Position numbers and translations under genes: made by a program
Assembly (NCBI GenBank): GCA_030740295.1
Contig: JASLXP010000560.1
Span: forward strand, 1 to 12,314
Length of the DNA: 12,314 bases
Direction: 5' to 3'
From: Planctomycetota bacterium
GTDB lineage: Bacteria > Planctomycetota > PUPC01 > JACPCR01
Shown here: positions 1-8,131 of the stretch, in pieces
Layout: each line of letters opens with the position of its first letter
Position numbering within the stretch: the stretch's first letter is position 1
Notes under the pieces: model-generated
The model's input: only the letters and a program-made list of their open reading frames with translations
Databases searched by the model: none
Told to the model about the DNA's origin: nothing

Positions 1-2010
1 GTGCCTCTTGTATGCACCCACCGTCACTGGCGTCCTGTGGTATCTCTCGCTGATAAAGAAATCCATGTAGACGCGTGTAGGGATGCCGGGCCAGTCTTCA
101 CAGTGGACGTGGAGAATGCCGGCTTTCGGCCTGGCAAAGGAGCTTTGGCGGGCAGTATCGAGCAGGGCTCTTACGGCGTAATACATACCGCGCGAGGTAC
201 TGGCCTGCAGGCGGGCGCCCGAGGCATCTACGTCGAGTACAAAGCCATCGGGTTTAATGCCACCTTCGATGGATTCCAGTCTCAGGTCCGCGGCGGCTCC
301 CTGTCCAGTTTTCACCGAAACGCCGTAGCGGCTCTGGAGTTTTTCCGACAGATGCTCGGAGGGGAACGCATCTCCCTTGCCTGTTGTGCTGAGCGTCAGG
401 GACGCGGGAAGCAGCCAGCGTTCCGTGCCGGGCTTCCACAATTGGGGCTCCGGCCATAGCATCACTTTTTCGTAGTCCAACTCCCTCGGTCGGGTCAGAA
501 CGAATCGGTACTGATCCACTCCTGCCACACGCCCCTTGGAGTCTCGAAGAACCAGGTCCAGCAGATGATTGCCGTCTCTGGTCTGCTTGTATTCAAAAGG
601 CAGAGCTGATGCTGTCTCCCTCCGAGGTCGAAGGGCGATCTCTTTCTTTGCTACTTCTGTGGTGGACTCGTTCGGTGGCGTCAATGCCAGATCGGCGAAC
701 ACCTTGACCGCTTCGGCCGCGCCATTTTCCAGCTCCAGGCGGCAGTTGTATCCGAAACCGTACCTGTCGAGTTTCAGCAATTCGGAATGGGCCACTCGGA
801 TTTTCGTTTCCGAGATTGGGCCGAAGATCAGGTTTCCCAGGCCGGCCGGCCGGCCGTAATGCGTCTGGCTCCAACCCGAGACCTCCAGAAACTTGCCCGT
901 CTTTGCGCTGACCACGTGGCGCTTGAAATTCGCACCCCAGAAAGATCCGGTCTCAGCTTTCGCTCCATCTAGCGACTCCAGGTCAATCGCCAACTCAAGG
1001 CTCCAACCGTCCTCCTTGTCAACACTCGCAGCCGCCTGCCATTTGCCGCTCCAGATCGGCCGGCATCCTTCACCACCGAGGTCCATCCGGGTGCCCAGGG
1101 AGTTGACGATGAACTTGTACTGGAGCCGGTTGCTGTTCCCCGGATCCAGATAAATCTCCAGACATGAATCGTCCCACAGGTTCCCCGCCTCGTCGGTCTT
1201 GTACCTGGCCGCGATATCCGCTGGCTTTTCGCCTTTGAGCCGCGCGCCTATGAAGAGCGACGAGCCCTTGTAGAGCAGCATGGCCTCCGTTGGATAGGCC
1301 GACGGAGTCTTCCGGTCTTTCAGAAAGAGCCCATTAACCCGACCTGCTTTGGACCATGCCGCATCATTGAGTGAGCCATCAATTGCCGGGACAGTATTCG
1401 AAGGCATCGCGACGGCCGAGGGCAATCGCTCCTCATCGAGGTAGATCCGCTTCACTCCGCCAACAAGCGCGATCTTCCGGACTTCAATAGCACGTGATCC
1501 GCCTCCGCCAAAGTAGACACGCGTGATCTTCGACCAGTCCAGCGGCGGCGTGCCTTTCCTGGACCAGCCAGATCGATAGATTTCCTTCTGCCAGGTCTGC
1601 TTCCCGTCAAAACGGAGCGCGATCGCGTAGTGGCCATCCGGCGTATCCGCGTAGAGCTTCATCGCGCTTGACGCGCCGTCCCCCCGGTAGGAGACCTCGA
1701 TACCGAAGTATTTACGATTCCGCCAAGTTCCGTCTTCAATGGTCTCCCGCACTGAGAAGGTATAGGAGCCGGCATCTTTCGATGAAAGGCGAAGAGCTCT
1801 TTCTCCCTTGTTTTTTCCTGCGACAATCTCAGCTTTGCCGCTGCCGCCTCCTTTGATGCCTTTCGCATCCTTTCCGTAAATGTTGATACGCCAGCGTTCG
1901 GCAGTTTTCGCAGACCGAAAATCAAACAACACGTGATCGATGCCTTCGCCATACAGAAATCCGGCGTTGGCAAACATCGCAGCCAGTGCGCAAAGCACGC
2001 TCTTTCGCAT
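1..2010 (-). CDS. Secreted GH20-type beta-hexosaminidase-like protein, C-terminus cut by window edge
   Basis: Reading the minus strand from the ATG at 2010 gives 670 open codons with no stop to base 1; the gene continues off the left edge. Residues 1-22 form a signal peptide (MRKSVLCALAAM...), so export is likely. Residues about 25-190 look like a beta-sandwich of CBM11/CIA30 type. Residues about 205-390 match the CBM9-like fold, with IDGSLNDAAW at its start and WDDSCLEIYLDP inside. Residues about 510-635 match the GH20 N-terminal domain 2 (PEPQLWKPG, then GFVLDVDASGARLQAST and RGMYYAVRALL). From about 640, EDWPGIPTRVYMDF resembles the first strand of the GH20 barrel (D-P-x-F-x-x-R-G-x-x-x-D). 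The catalytic Asp-Glu pair would lie outside the window. GH20 enzymes remove terminal GlcNAc or GalNAc; that activity here is inferred. A good ribosome site precedes the ATG. It diverges from the sulfatase gene. Confidence 0.8.
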   Translation of the reverse strand, partial: MRKSVLCALAAMFANAGFLYGEGIDHVLFDFRSAKTAERWRINIYGKDAKGIKGGGSGKAEIVAGKNKGERALRLSSKDAGSYTFSVRETIEDGTWRNRKYFGIEVSYRGDGASSAMKLYADTPDGHYAIALRFDGKQTWQKEIYRSGWSRKGTPPLDWSKITRVYFGGGGSRAIEVRKIALVGGVKRIYLDEERLPSAVAMPSNTVPAIDGSLNDAAWSKAGRVNGLFLKDRKTPSAYPTEAMLLYKGSSLFIGARLKGEKPADIAARYKTDEAGNLWDDSCLEIYLDPGNSNRLQYKFIVNSLGTRMDLGGEGCRPIWSGKWQAAASVDKEDGWSLELAIDLESLDGAKAETGSFWGANFKRHVVSAKTGKFLEVSGWSQTHYGRPAGLGNLIFGPISETKIRVAHSELLKLDRYGFGYNCRLELENGAAEAVKVFADLALTPPNESTTEVAKKEIALRPRRETASALPFEYKQTRDGNHLLDLVLRDSKGRVAGVDQYRFVLTRPRELDYEKVMLWPEPQLWKPGTERWLLPASLTLSTTGKGDAFPSEHLSEKLQSRYGVSVKTGQGAAADLRLESIEGGIKPDGFVLDVDASGARLQASTSRGMYYAVRALLDTARQSSFARPKAGILHVHCEDWPGIPTRVYMDFFISERYHRTPVTVGAYKRH

Positions 2011-2015
2011 TTTTT

Positions 2016-2023
2016 CTTTCCTT
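2016..2023 (-). promoter_or_regulatory. Ribosome binding site of the GH20-like gene
   Basis: On the minus strand AAGGAAAG lies 5 bases before the ATG at 2010, within AAAGGAAAGAAAAA. It supports that start over any later one, and the signal peptide follows directly. Confidence 0.6.
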
Positions 2024-2130
2024 TAGAACTCTGAGTGTTCGAAAGTCTGACCGGGCATTCGTCCTCTCATCTTACACAGCAGGCGGCGGTAGTGTCATTC
2101 ACACCGCATTCCTGCGCGTGGCAGGGCATC

Positions 2131-2158
2131 TTGAGTTTCAGAAATCCGTGTCTATGGT
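2131..2158 (+). promoter_or_regulatory. Weak sigma-70-like promoter candidate for the sulfatase operon
   Basis: TTGAGT (2131-2136) and TATGGT (2153-2158) are separated by 16 bases, with four of six consensus matches in each box. The spacing to the sulfatase start at 2246 is reasonable. A match this weak is common by chance, and promoter consensus in these phyla is poorly known. Confidence 0.2.
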
Positions 2159-2164
2159 TTCTGA
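2138..2164. promoter_or_regulatory. Perfect 7-bp inverted repeat, possible operator
   Basis: TCAGAAA (2138-2144) and TTTCTGA (2158-2164) are exact reverse complements separated by 13 bases. The centre-to-centre distance is 20 bases, about two helical turns, which suits a dimeric regulator. The repeat covers the spacer and -10 box of the candidate sulfatase promoter. Function is inferred from position and symmetry only. Confidence 0.25.
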
Positions 2165-2245
2165 CGTTTCGGTTTCTGCGGGGAGGGTGATACGCATCCC
2201 TTGTGTAAACCTGCCAGAACGTGGAGAGACCCAGCGAAGTATGCC

Positions 2246-3937
2246 ATGCACTTAATCACATCACTCCTCACTGTATTCGCCTTTGCCGCATCACTCGAAG
2301 CGCGGCAGCCCAACGTCATTCTGGTAATGACGGATGACCAGGGCTACGGAGATCTGTCCTGCCACGGGAATCCTGATTTCAAGACACCCAACCTGGATCG
2401 CTTGCACAGCGAGAGCATCCGCTTCACTGACTTTCACGTGGACCCCACCTGCGCGCCAACGCGGGCGGCATTGATCACGGGGCGGTATTCGTTGAGTACT
2501 GGCGTTTGGCACACGATCGCCGGTCGGTCGTTTCTGCATCCGGAGGAGGTCACGATCGCCAACGTGCTCAGGCGTGGAGGCTACACCACGGGCATGTTCG
2601 GCAAATGGCATTTGGGAGACAACTACCCTTGCCGTCCACACGATCGGGGCTTCGACGCTGCCGTTTATCACGGTGGAGGCGGGGTTGGGCAGACACCTGA
2701 TCTATGGGGCAACGATTACTTCGACGACCGTTACTTCCACAACGGCAAGCCCACCCAACACAAGGGTTACTGCACGGACATTTTCTTCAACGAAGCGATG
2801 AAGTTCATGAAGCAGAACAAGGAGAAGCCCTTCTTCTGCTACCTGCTGCCCAATGCACCACACGGTCCGTATAACGTCGCGGACAAATACTCCAGGCCGT
2901 TTCGCGATAAAGGCTTTTCAAAGAATCGCTCCGACTTCTACGGCATGCTCGTCAACTTCGATGAAAACATGGGTCGCCTAGAGACGTTCCTGCAAAAGGA
3001 AGGCATGCGCGAAAACACCATCGTTATCTACATGACCGACAACGGCACCGCAGGCCCGTGGTATCCCAAGAAAGGCAAGGACCACACCGCAGGGCTCCGC
3101 GGCATCAAGGGTTCCATCTACGAAGGCGGCCACCGCGTCCCGTTCTTTGTCCGCTGGCCCGCCGGCAAGATTGGCGGCGGACACGACGTGAAGCACCTTG
3201 CCGCCCACATCGACGTACTGCCCACTCTGGCCGAACTCTGCGGAACCAAACGCAAATCCGGGCCGAGACTACACGGCCGCAGCCTCGCCCCTCTGCTGCG
3301 TGATCCGAAAGCAAAGTGGGAAGACCGGTGCCTTATCGTCAACAACCAGCGAATCGCCGAGCCGCAGAAATACAAGGATTTCGTCGTGATGTCCGGCCAC
3401 TGGCGGCTCGTCGGCAAAGACGAACTCTACAACCTCGCTGCAGACCGCGCGCAGGCGAAAAACGTGGCCCCCGAGAATCCCAGGATGGTGAACCGCCTGA
3501 TGAGGATCTATGAAGACTGGTGGAAGCAGACCTCCAGCCGCGCCGGCACCCTCGTCCCAATCACCGTCGGCCATGACGCGGACAATCCTGCCTTCCTCAC
3601 CGCCCACGACTGGCACGCCAGGAAGCTCCCCTGGCATCAGGAAGTCGTCGCCGAAGCCCCCGCCTTCAACGGTCACTGGGAGATCAACGTCGCAGAGGCC
3701 GGTACCTACCGCATCACCCTGATGGAGCGCCCTAAGGAGGCAAACTTCCCAATCAACGCCACCCGCGCCACGCTGAAGGTCGGAGGCAAGACGCTCACAA
3801 GGAAGATTGCCAAAGGAGCAAACCAGGTTTCCTTCGAAATGAAACTCACGGCCGGCCGCGCTCGGCTGGAGTCCACCATCGTCGACAATGCCGGCAAGGA
3901 ACGCGGCGCCTATTACGCCAGCATCCTGCGCCGATGA
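2246..3937 (+). CDS. Secreted type I (Cys-type) sulfatase
   Basis: Encodes 563 residues of the alkaline phosphatase/arylsulfatase superfamily, which hydrolyse sulfate esters, here probably on a polysaccharide. The ATG at 2246 is chosen because it opens directly on a signal peptide (MHLITSLLTVFAFAASLEA). A TTG at 2201 would add 15 non-hydrophobic residues. The mature part starts with NVILVMTDDQGYGD, whose D30-D31 bind the metal. C69-A-P-T-R73 is the C-x-P-x-R signature, so C69 should become formylglycine. The second signature is GKWHLG (K120, H122). H206 (NAPHG), D265-N266 (MTDNG) and K288 (GIKGSIYEGG) complete the expected active site. Residues from about 440 add a beta-rich extension often seen on sulfatases from polysaccharide degraders. 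Its stop overlaps the next gene's start. The exact substrate subfamily cannot be told. Confidence 0.95.
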   Translation: MHLITSLLTVFAFAASLEARQPNVILVMTDDQGYGDLSCHGNPDFKTPNLDRLHSESIRFTDFHVDPTCAPTRAALITGRYSLSTGVWHTIAGRSFLHPEEVTIANVLRRGGYTTGMFGKWHLGDNYPCRPHDRGFDAAVYHGGGGVGQTPDLWGNDYFDDRYFHNGKPTQHKGYCTDIFFNEAMKFMKQNKEKPFFCYLLPNAPHGPYNVADKYSRPFRDKGFSKNRSDFYGMLVNFDENMGRLETFLQKEGMRENTIVIYMTDNGTAGPWYPKKGKDHTAGLRGIKGSIYEGGHRVPFFVRWPAGKIGGGHDVKHLAAHIDVLPTLAELCGTKRKSGPRLHGRSLAPLLRDPKAKWEDRCLIVNNQRIAEPQKYKDFVVMSGHWRLVGKDELYNLAADRAQAKNVAPENPRMVNRLMRIYEDWWKQTSSRAGTLVPITVGHDADNPAFLTAHDWHARKLPWHQEVVAEAPAFNGHWEINVAEAGTYRITLMERPKEANFPINATRATLKVGGKTLTRKIAKGANQVSFEMKLTAGRARLESTIVDNAGKERGAYYASILRR

Positions 3938-6900
3938 TGCTCAATCGAAACGCGCCATCTACGGTGAAGTTATCGAAGAGATCCGTTTCCGGCTATCCCA
4001 TGATGGATTCGCCTTTCCGACAACACATTCTCTGTCTCTGTCTCAGTATTGCCCTTGCCCAGCGAGTACTGGCAGAACCGCAGTCGGTCACACTTCCCCT
4101 GCAATTCAGCACATCAGCCGGATGCGCCATCTCAGATCGAGGGGCGGAACTGTGGAGCTCTCTTTTGCGTAAGGGCAGCGGCCAGGTGTTTTATTTCGAG
4201 GCCGAACGTGCGCAGAAGTTGTCTTTCAAAAAGGGCAAAGCAATCGGCCGAAGCAATCTGTGCGGCGGCAACGCGTTCGTCTCGCAAGTGACGAACGCGG
4301 ATTTCCCATTGGATGTGAAAACTGCAGGGACCTATTACGGGTGGGCTCGATGTTATCTCCCGCGCCGGGCAAGCTGGAACCACACGGAATCCATGGATGG
4401 AGGGACGCCTCGCAGGATCAGTGAAAGCGCTGCGGGAATATTCGGAAAATGGTTCTGGAGCCCACTGGGCAGTTACACGCTGACCGCGGGGAAGCATACG
4501 TTCGTCCTGCACAAGTGGCTTGGCGGCGCGCGGCTCGACTGCATCATGTTTACTCAGCACTCGGATTTCCAGGCGTCGGTTGGCGGGGTGCCGAGTATCG
4601 ATGACCCGACTGGTACACTGACCACCGAATCCCTCCTTCCACCTGCCGTGCAGCAATGGCAGAGCCTGCATGTGGCTGCAGACTTGAACGGCGGCACCGT
4701 TAAACAGGAAATCTCGCAGGATGAAGGAAAGTCCTGGATGCAGATTACAGATGGTGATCTGTCCAGGCTGAAGGCAAATGGTGATGGCCGCGATTCGTTG
4801 ATGGCCCGTCTGACACTGAAGGCCGCCGAGAACGGTGTTTCGCCGGTGGTGCGTAAGGTCGCTGTTGAGTTCCTCCCTGCAAAAGACGCTGAAGTCGTCC
4901 TGGAAAACAGGCATTACCGAATTGCGTTTGCCGGCAAAACCGGCCGGCTGTCCGGCATGCATCAGCGCTCCCAGAACCTTTGGGTGACTCCCAGATTCAC
5001 TCAGCAGGCCATTTGGGGAATGTCTGTCAGGGAACCAGGCCAAACCAGCCAGACTGTGATTGAACCCGGAGACATCAAGTTTGAAGGCCTCGACACCAGC
5101 ACTGGGCAACTGGCCCTGCGGTACAGTGCGCTGGATGGAACGATCAAGACCAGAGTCGAACTGAGAGCTGACGAAACTCCCGCTTCCTCATGGCAGATCA
5201 CAGTCGAGAATCGCAGCGACCTTGAAATCATCCGCCTGGACTTCCCCCTGATTCGCAACGCATCCATCGGCGATTACCGCGACGACGAATGCGTCCTGCC
5301 GCATACCGGCGGAAAACGAGTCAAAACCCCTGCCAGGAATCCGGTACGCAAGTCGACTTACATGGGCGGCGGTTCGATGTCTTGGATCGACTTGTGCGAC
5401 AGATCCGCGGGTCTGTACATCGCCATGCATGACCGACTGCTCACCACAACAGAAATGGAATGTAATTCTGCTGAAGGAGGCCAGGCTGTCGATCTTGCCA
5501 TGCGCACTCATACCATCATTCAACCGGGGCAAACGAAAACTCGTGACTATGTCGTCGGACTGCATGGAGGCGACTGGCACTGGGCTGCCGACCAGTATCG
5601 CAAATGGGCCTATTCGTGGATGAAGCGGCCCCAGGATCCCGAGTGGGTGAAATGGTGCGATGGGTGGATCGGTGTGCAGGGAGCGCCCTTCAAGAACATG
5701 AAGAATCAATTAGCCCAGGCGAAGGAGCAGGGCATACCTTATGTCCAGCATTGGGGACAGATGGCGGACGGCATCGATCAATGCTGCGGAAACTTCTACT
5801 GGCCAGCGCCGGAACTGGGGGGAGCGAAGGATTTCATCAAGGGTATCGACGAAGTCCACGCCCTCGGCGGAAAAGTTACCGGTTATATGAACTGCCAGAC
5901 GTGGACTCGCGACAGCTATGTCAACAAATCCCTGCGACAGACACCAAAGTCAGAGCTTCCCACGGATGCGCTTCGACTGATCCATCCTCTCGAATGGTTC
6001 CAGAAGTGGCGCCTGTTCCCGCTGAATGGTGAGCCGGTAGGTTATTACGCGGCCAAATACGGATGGTACATCATGTGTCCGGCATCGGATGGATTTCGGG
6101 AGCACCTTCGATTCTGGATCGTGGATATGTATGCCAAGCGATTCGGAGCCGACGGGGTCTACCTTGACCAGGCCGGCGCCACGCTTGCCAAGCCCTGCTA
6201 CAACCTCGACCACGGCCATAAAGACATCGGGCGCTGGGGACTGGGCAATCTCCAGCTCCTGAAGACGGTCATCGAGGAAGCAAGAAAAGTAAATCCAGAT
6301 TTCATCATGGCCATCGAGGGCAGTGCGGATGCGCTGGGCCAGTATGCCAGCCTGCACCTGATTTCCGGCCTGTGTACGCACCCGGAGGTCTATCATTACA
6401 CCTTTCCCGAACACATCCTCATCAGTGGGCTTTCCAATAACTCTCATCTGACATTTGAGCAACGAATCAGCCGCGCCTTCCTGAACGGTGATCGATTTGA
6501 TTCCCGGACTGGAGCCCCCGGCATCCAATCCGCGCTCCAACTTCGCCGCCGTGTCCGCCGCTGGCTCTATCCCGGAAGATTCATGGACACCGTTGGATTA
6601 GCACTCTCTGACGAAAAAGTCCTGGGCCGATGGACTCGATACAAAAAGGACGGCGAGCGAGCCATCATTTTCACGTTCGATAACGAGCAGCGAGTCGAAG
6701 ATGCAGTCTGCCGATTGAAGCTCCAGGAAGGCTGGCAGTCACCGATAGGCCTGTTCGTATTGGACCGCGAAGGACAAGTACGCAGTGAGACGCCAGTCGT
6801 TGAGGAAAATCAACTACGCTTTGAGATCAGCAAGAGCACACTCTCTGCTGGCCTTCTTAGATATGAGACTCATCCCAAGAATCAGTTGGACGTATGGCAG

Positions 6901-7623
6901 CAGGTCTCCGATGGGGGCGCACTCGAAGAAACCATCCGACTGAATGCCATCCACCTGGGCTCAGAATCACTGCAGGCCCAATTGCAGGTCAGGGGCTCTC
7001 AAGACGAAGGCGAGCCCTTGAAAGATGTCCGCTTAACGATGAGTCCTGGCAAAGTAGAACGTATTGAAATCAAGCCGCCTGTTCCTCAGGCGCTTCAGAA
7101 ACCAGCGCGGTTTCCCATCACACTTTCCTGGCCTGGAGGAAAGAGAAACACCTGGGCAGAGATTCGGCCACTGCTCTTGAATAGCAGTCTTGCACTCGAC
7201 GAGGATGAGGATCGTATCCCGGATTATTGGAGGATCGGCGGCACGACGCGCAATTTCCCTTGTGGATACGAGAACGGAGTATTCTGGATCCAGGGGCAGA
7301 AAGACCACTATCAATACCTGATACAGCAAGTCCCGCTGAAGAAGTCCACAAAGTACTCCCTGGCGGGCAGCATTCGACGCTCCAAACCAAGCCCAAAGGT
7401 TTCCATCGCCGTCGTAGAATTCCTTCGTCCCAAAGGCCTGCGTGTCCATCGTATCGGAGCGAAAGAATCCGCCCCTGCCATGGAATGGAAACGATTTGAG
7501 ACGGCGTTCATCACTGGAGAACAGTTCCACAAATGCGCAGTGTACCTCTACAACACCCATTCGGACGCGAAGGCGTGGTACCGCGACTTGGAGCTCCTCC
7601 AAGTGAAAGCTGAAGATGACTGA
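3934..7623 (+). CDS. Large secreted multi-domain protein with DUF6259-like TIM-barrel core (putative glycoside hydrolase)
   Basis: Encodes 1229 residues and begins at an ATGA overlap with the sulfatase stop, implying translational coupling. ATGs at 4000 and 4003 are alternative starts that place the signal peptide (DSPFRQHILCLCLSIALAQ) at the very N-terminus. Residues about 70-200 resemble a CBM6/CBM35-like module (FYFEAERA, then YTLTAGKHTFVLHK and ARLDCIMF). Residues about 315-560 form a beta-sandwich like those before the barrel in GH36/GH101-type enzymes. Residues about 565-880 look like a TIM barrel (WCDGWIGVQG, GKVTGYMN, DGVYLDQAG, FIMAIEGSAD). D745 and E795 are plausible nucleophile and acid/base. 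A beta domain follows to about 985. DEDEDRIPDYW at about 1089 resembles a calcium-binding linker and leads into a C-terminal jelly-roll. The DUF6259 match is from memory; hydrolase activity is inferred. Confidence 0.85.
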   Translation: MMLNRNAPSTVKLSKRSVSGYPMMDSPFRQHILCLCLSIALAQRVLAEPQSVTLPLQFSTSAGCAISDRGAELWSSLLRKGSGQVFYFEAERAQKLSFKKGKAIGRSNLCGGNAFVSQVTNADFPLDVKTAGTYYGWARCYLPRRASWNHTESMDGGTPRRISESAAGIFGKWFWSPLGSYTLTAGKHTFVLHKWLGGARLDCIMFTQHSDFQASVGGVPSIDDPTGTLTTESLLPPAVQQWQSLHVAADLNGGTVKQEISQDEGKSWMQITDGDLSRLKANGDGRDSLMARLTLKAAENGVSPVVRKVAVEFLPAKDAEVVLENRHYRIAFAGKTGRLSGMHQRSQNLWVTPRFTQQAIWGMSVREPGQTSQTVIEPGDIKFEGLDTSTGQLALRYSALDGTIKTRVELRADETPASSWQITVENRSDLEIIRLDFPLIRNASIGDYRDDECVLPHTGGKRVKTPARNPVRKSTYMGGGSMSWIDLCDRSAGLYIAMHDRLLTTTEMECNSAEGGQAVDLAMRTHTIIQPGQTKTRDYVVGLHGGDWHWAADQYRKWAYSWMKRPQDPEWVKWCDGWIGVQGAPFKNMKNQLAQAKEQGIPYVQHWGQMADGIDQCCGNFYWPAPELGGAKDFIKGIDEVHALGGKVTGYMNCQTWTRDSYVNKSLRQTPKSELPTDALRLIHPLEWFQKWRLFPLNGEPVGYYAAKYGWYIMCPASDGFREHLRFWIVDMYAKRFGADGVYLDQAGATLAKPCYNLDHGHKDIGRWGLGNLQLLKTVIEEARKVNPDFIMAIEGSADALGQYASLHLISGLCTHPEVYHYTFPEHILISGLSNNSHLTFEQRISRAFLNGDRFDSRTGAPGIQSALQLRRRVRRWLYPGRFMDTVGLALSDEKVLGRWTRYKKDGERAIIFTFDNEQRVEDAVCRLKLQEGWQSPIGLFVLDREGQVRSETPVVEENQLRFEISKSTLSAGLLRYETHPKNQLDVWQQVSDGGALEETIRLNAIHLGSESLQAQLQVRGSQDEGEPLKDVRLTMSPGKVERIEIKPPVPQALQKPARFPITLSWPGGKRNTWAEIRPLLLNSSLALDEDEDRIPDYWRIGGTTRNFPCGYENGVFWIQGQKDHYQYLIQQVPLKKSTKYSLAGSIRRSKPSPKVSIAVVEFLRPKGLRVHRIGAKESAPAMEWKRFETAFITGEQFHKCAVYLYNTHSDAKAWYRDLELLQVKAEDD

Positions 7624-7948
7624 TCGGGGTTGTCAGGAACGTGCCGGCCTGGCTGTAACGTCGCGGATCAGATATGGCGGCAAGGCGGCGTGAACCGTCG
7701 AGTAAACGCGGCCTGAACGGACGCCCGGTAGCCCGGAGCCGACACATGACTAGGCTGTTTTTGCCAAAGTGGCGCACTTCTGGGATTGGCCCTTCGTGCG
7801 GCACTGGATTAGCTGAGGATGGAGTACGTGCAGCCTGTAAATTCAGCTGAGACATGAAACAGGCTGAGCATAGTCCGTCTCTACGCTCAATCCCGTCTTC
7901 GGCGCATCCACACTCTACGCAATGATAATTCTGATCAGGCTTGGCCAT
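7511..7948 (-). CDS. Doubtful small ORF with N-terminal zinc-ribbon-like motif
   Basis: A 145-codon minus-strand frame starting at the ATG at 7948. Its first 31 residues carry C10-x2-C13 and C27-x2-C30 knuckles (YHCVECGCAEDG, GLCSACF), as in a zinc ribbon. The rest is rich in Arg, Pro and Ser, shows no fold signal, and runs 113 bases into the opposite-strand 3' end of the large TIM-barrel gene. No ribosome site is visible before the ATG. It may be a real short zinc-ribbon protein whose 3' end has been lost, or a chance frame. The N-terminal part is the only piece that looks protein-like. Confidence 0.3.
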   Translation of the reverse strand: MAKPDQNYHCVECGCAEDGIERRDGLCSACFMSQLNLQAARTPSSANPVPHEGPIPEVRHFGKNSLVMCRLRATGRPFRPRLLDGSRRLAAISDPRRYSQAGTFLTTPISHLQLSLGGAPSRGTTPSRPNGCCRGTLRICGTVLQ

Positions 7949-8131
7949 GGCTTGGCAGAACTGGATGGAAAAGGCTAACAGAGTGCACAGACGCGCCGTT
8001 GTAGCCGGAATCAGATGATCAGGCGACAGCGGCGTCCAGATCTATATTTCGTAGGCTAATAAGGGGGATCGTATGTCAACGTCAAGATCCTCAAATCCTC
8101 AAACTCAAAAGTGGTGTTGACTCAGATCCGA
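7624..8131. other. Gene-poor segment downstream of the TIM-barrel gene
   Basis: Apart from the doubtful zinc-ribbon frame on the minus strand (to 7948), nothing recognisable is present. There is no RNA gene, and no clear hairpin-plus-T-run terminator for the plus-strand operon ending at 7623. The last 180 bases before the duplicated segment at 8132 hold no supported gene on either strand. Confidence 0.5.
8118..8127 (+). repeat. 10-bp direct repeat, left copy
   Basis: TGACTCAGAT occurs here and again at 8426-8435, bracketing a 298-base block that contains the duplicated gene tail. It could be a target-site duplication or a rearrangement footprint, or chance. Confidence 0.4.

Larger units (their letters stand above)
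2011..2245. other. Divergent intergenic region between GH20-like and sulfatase genes
   Basis: These 235 bases separate two divergently read genes and must hold promoters for both. No coding signal is convincing: the plus-strand frame open from 1986 has no recognisable protein features. The only structured elements seen are a weak promoter-like pair and a 7-bp inverted repeat, listed separately. GGTTTCTG occurs twice, at 2156-2163 and 2171-2178. Confidence 0.6.

Noticed and set aside
1..459. Plus-strand open frame of 152 codons
   Set aside because: It is antisense to the continuous minus-strand GH20-like gene, which has a signal peptide, recognisable domains and a ribosome site.
593..1973. 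Several short minus-strand frames that might suggest a broken gene
   Set aside because: They are out of frame with the real gene. Reading from the ATG at 2010 gives 670 codons without a stop, so there is no frameshift or break.
4132..5109. Minus-strand open frame of 325 codons
   Set aside because: It lies fully inside the TIM-barrel gene on the opposite strand and shows no domain, signal peptide or ribosome site.
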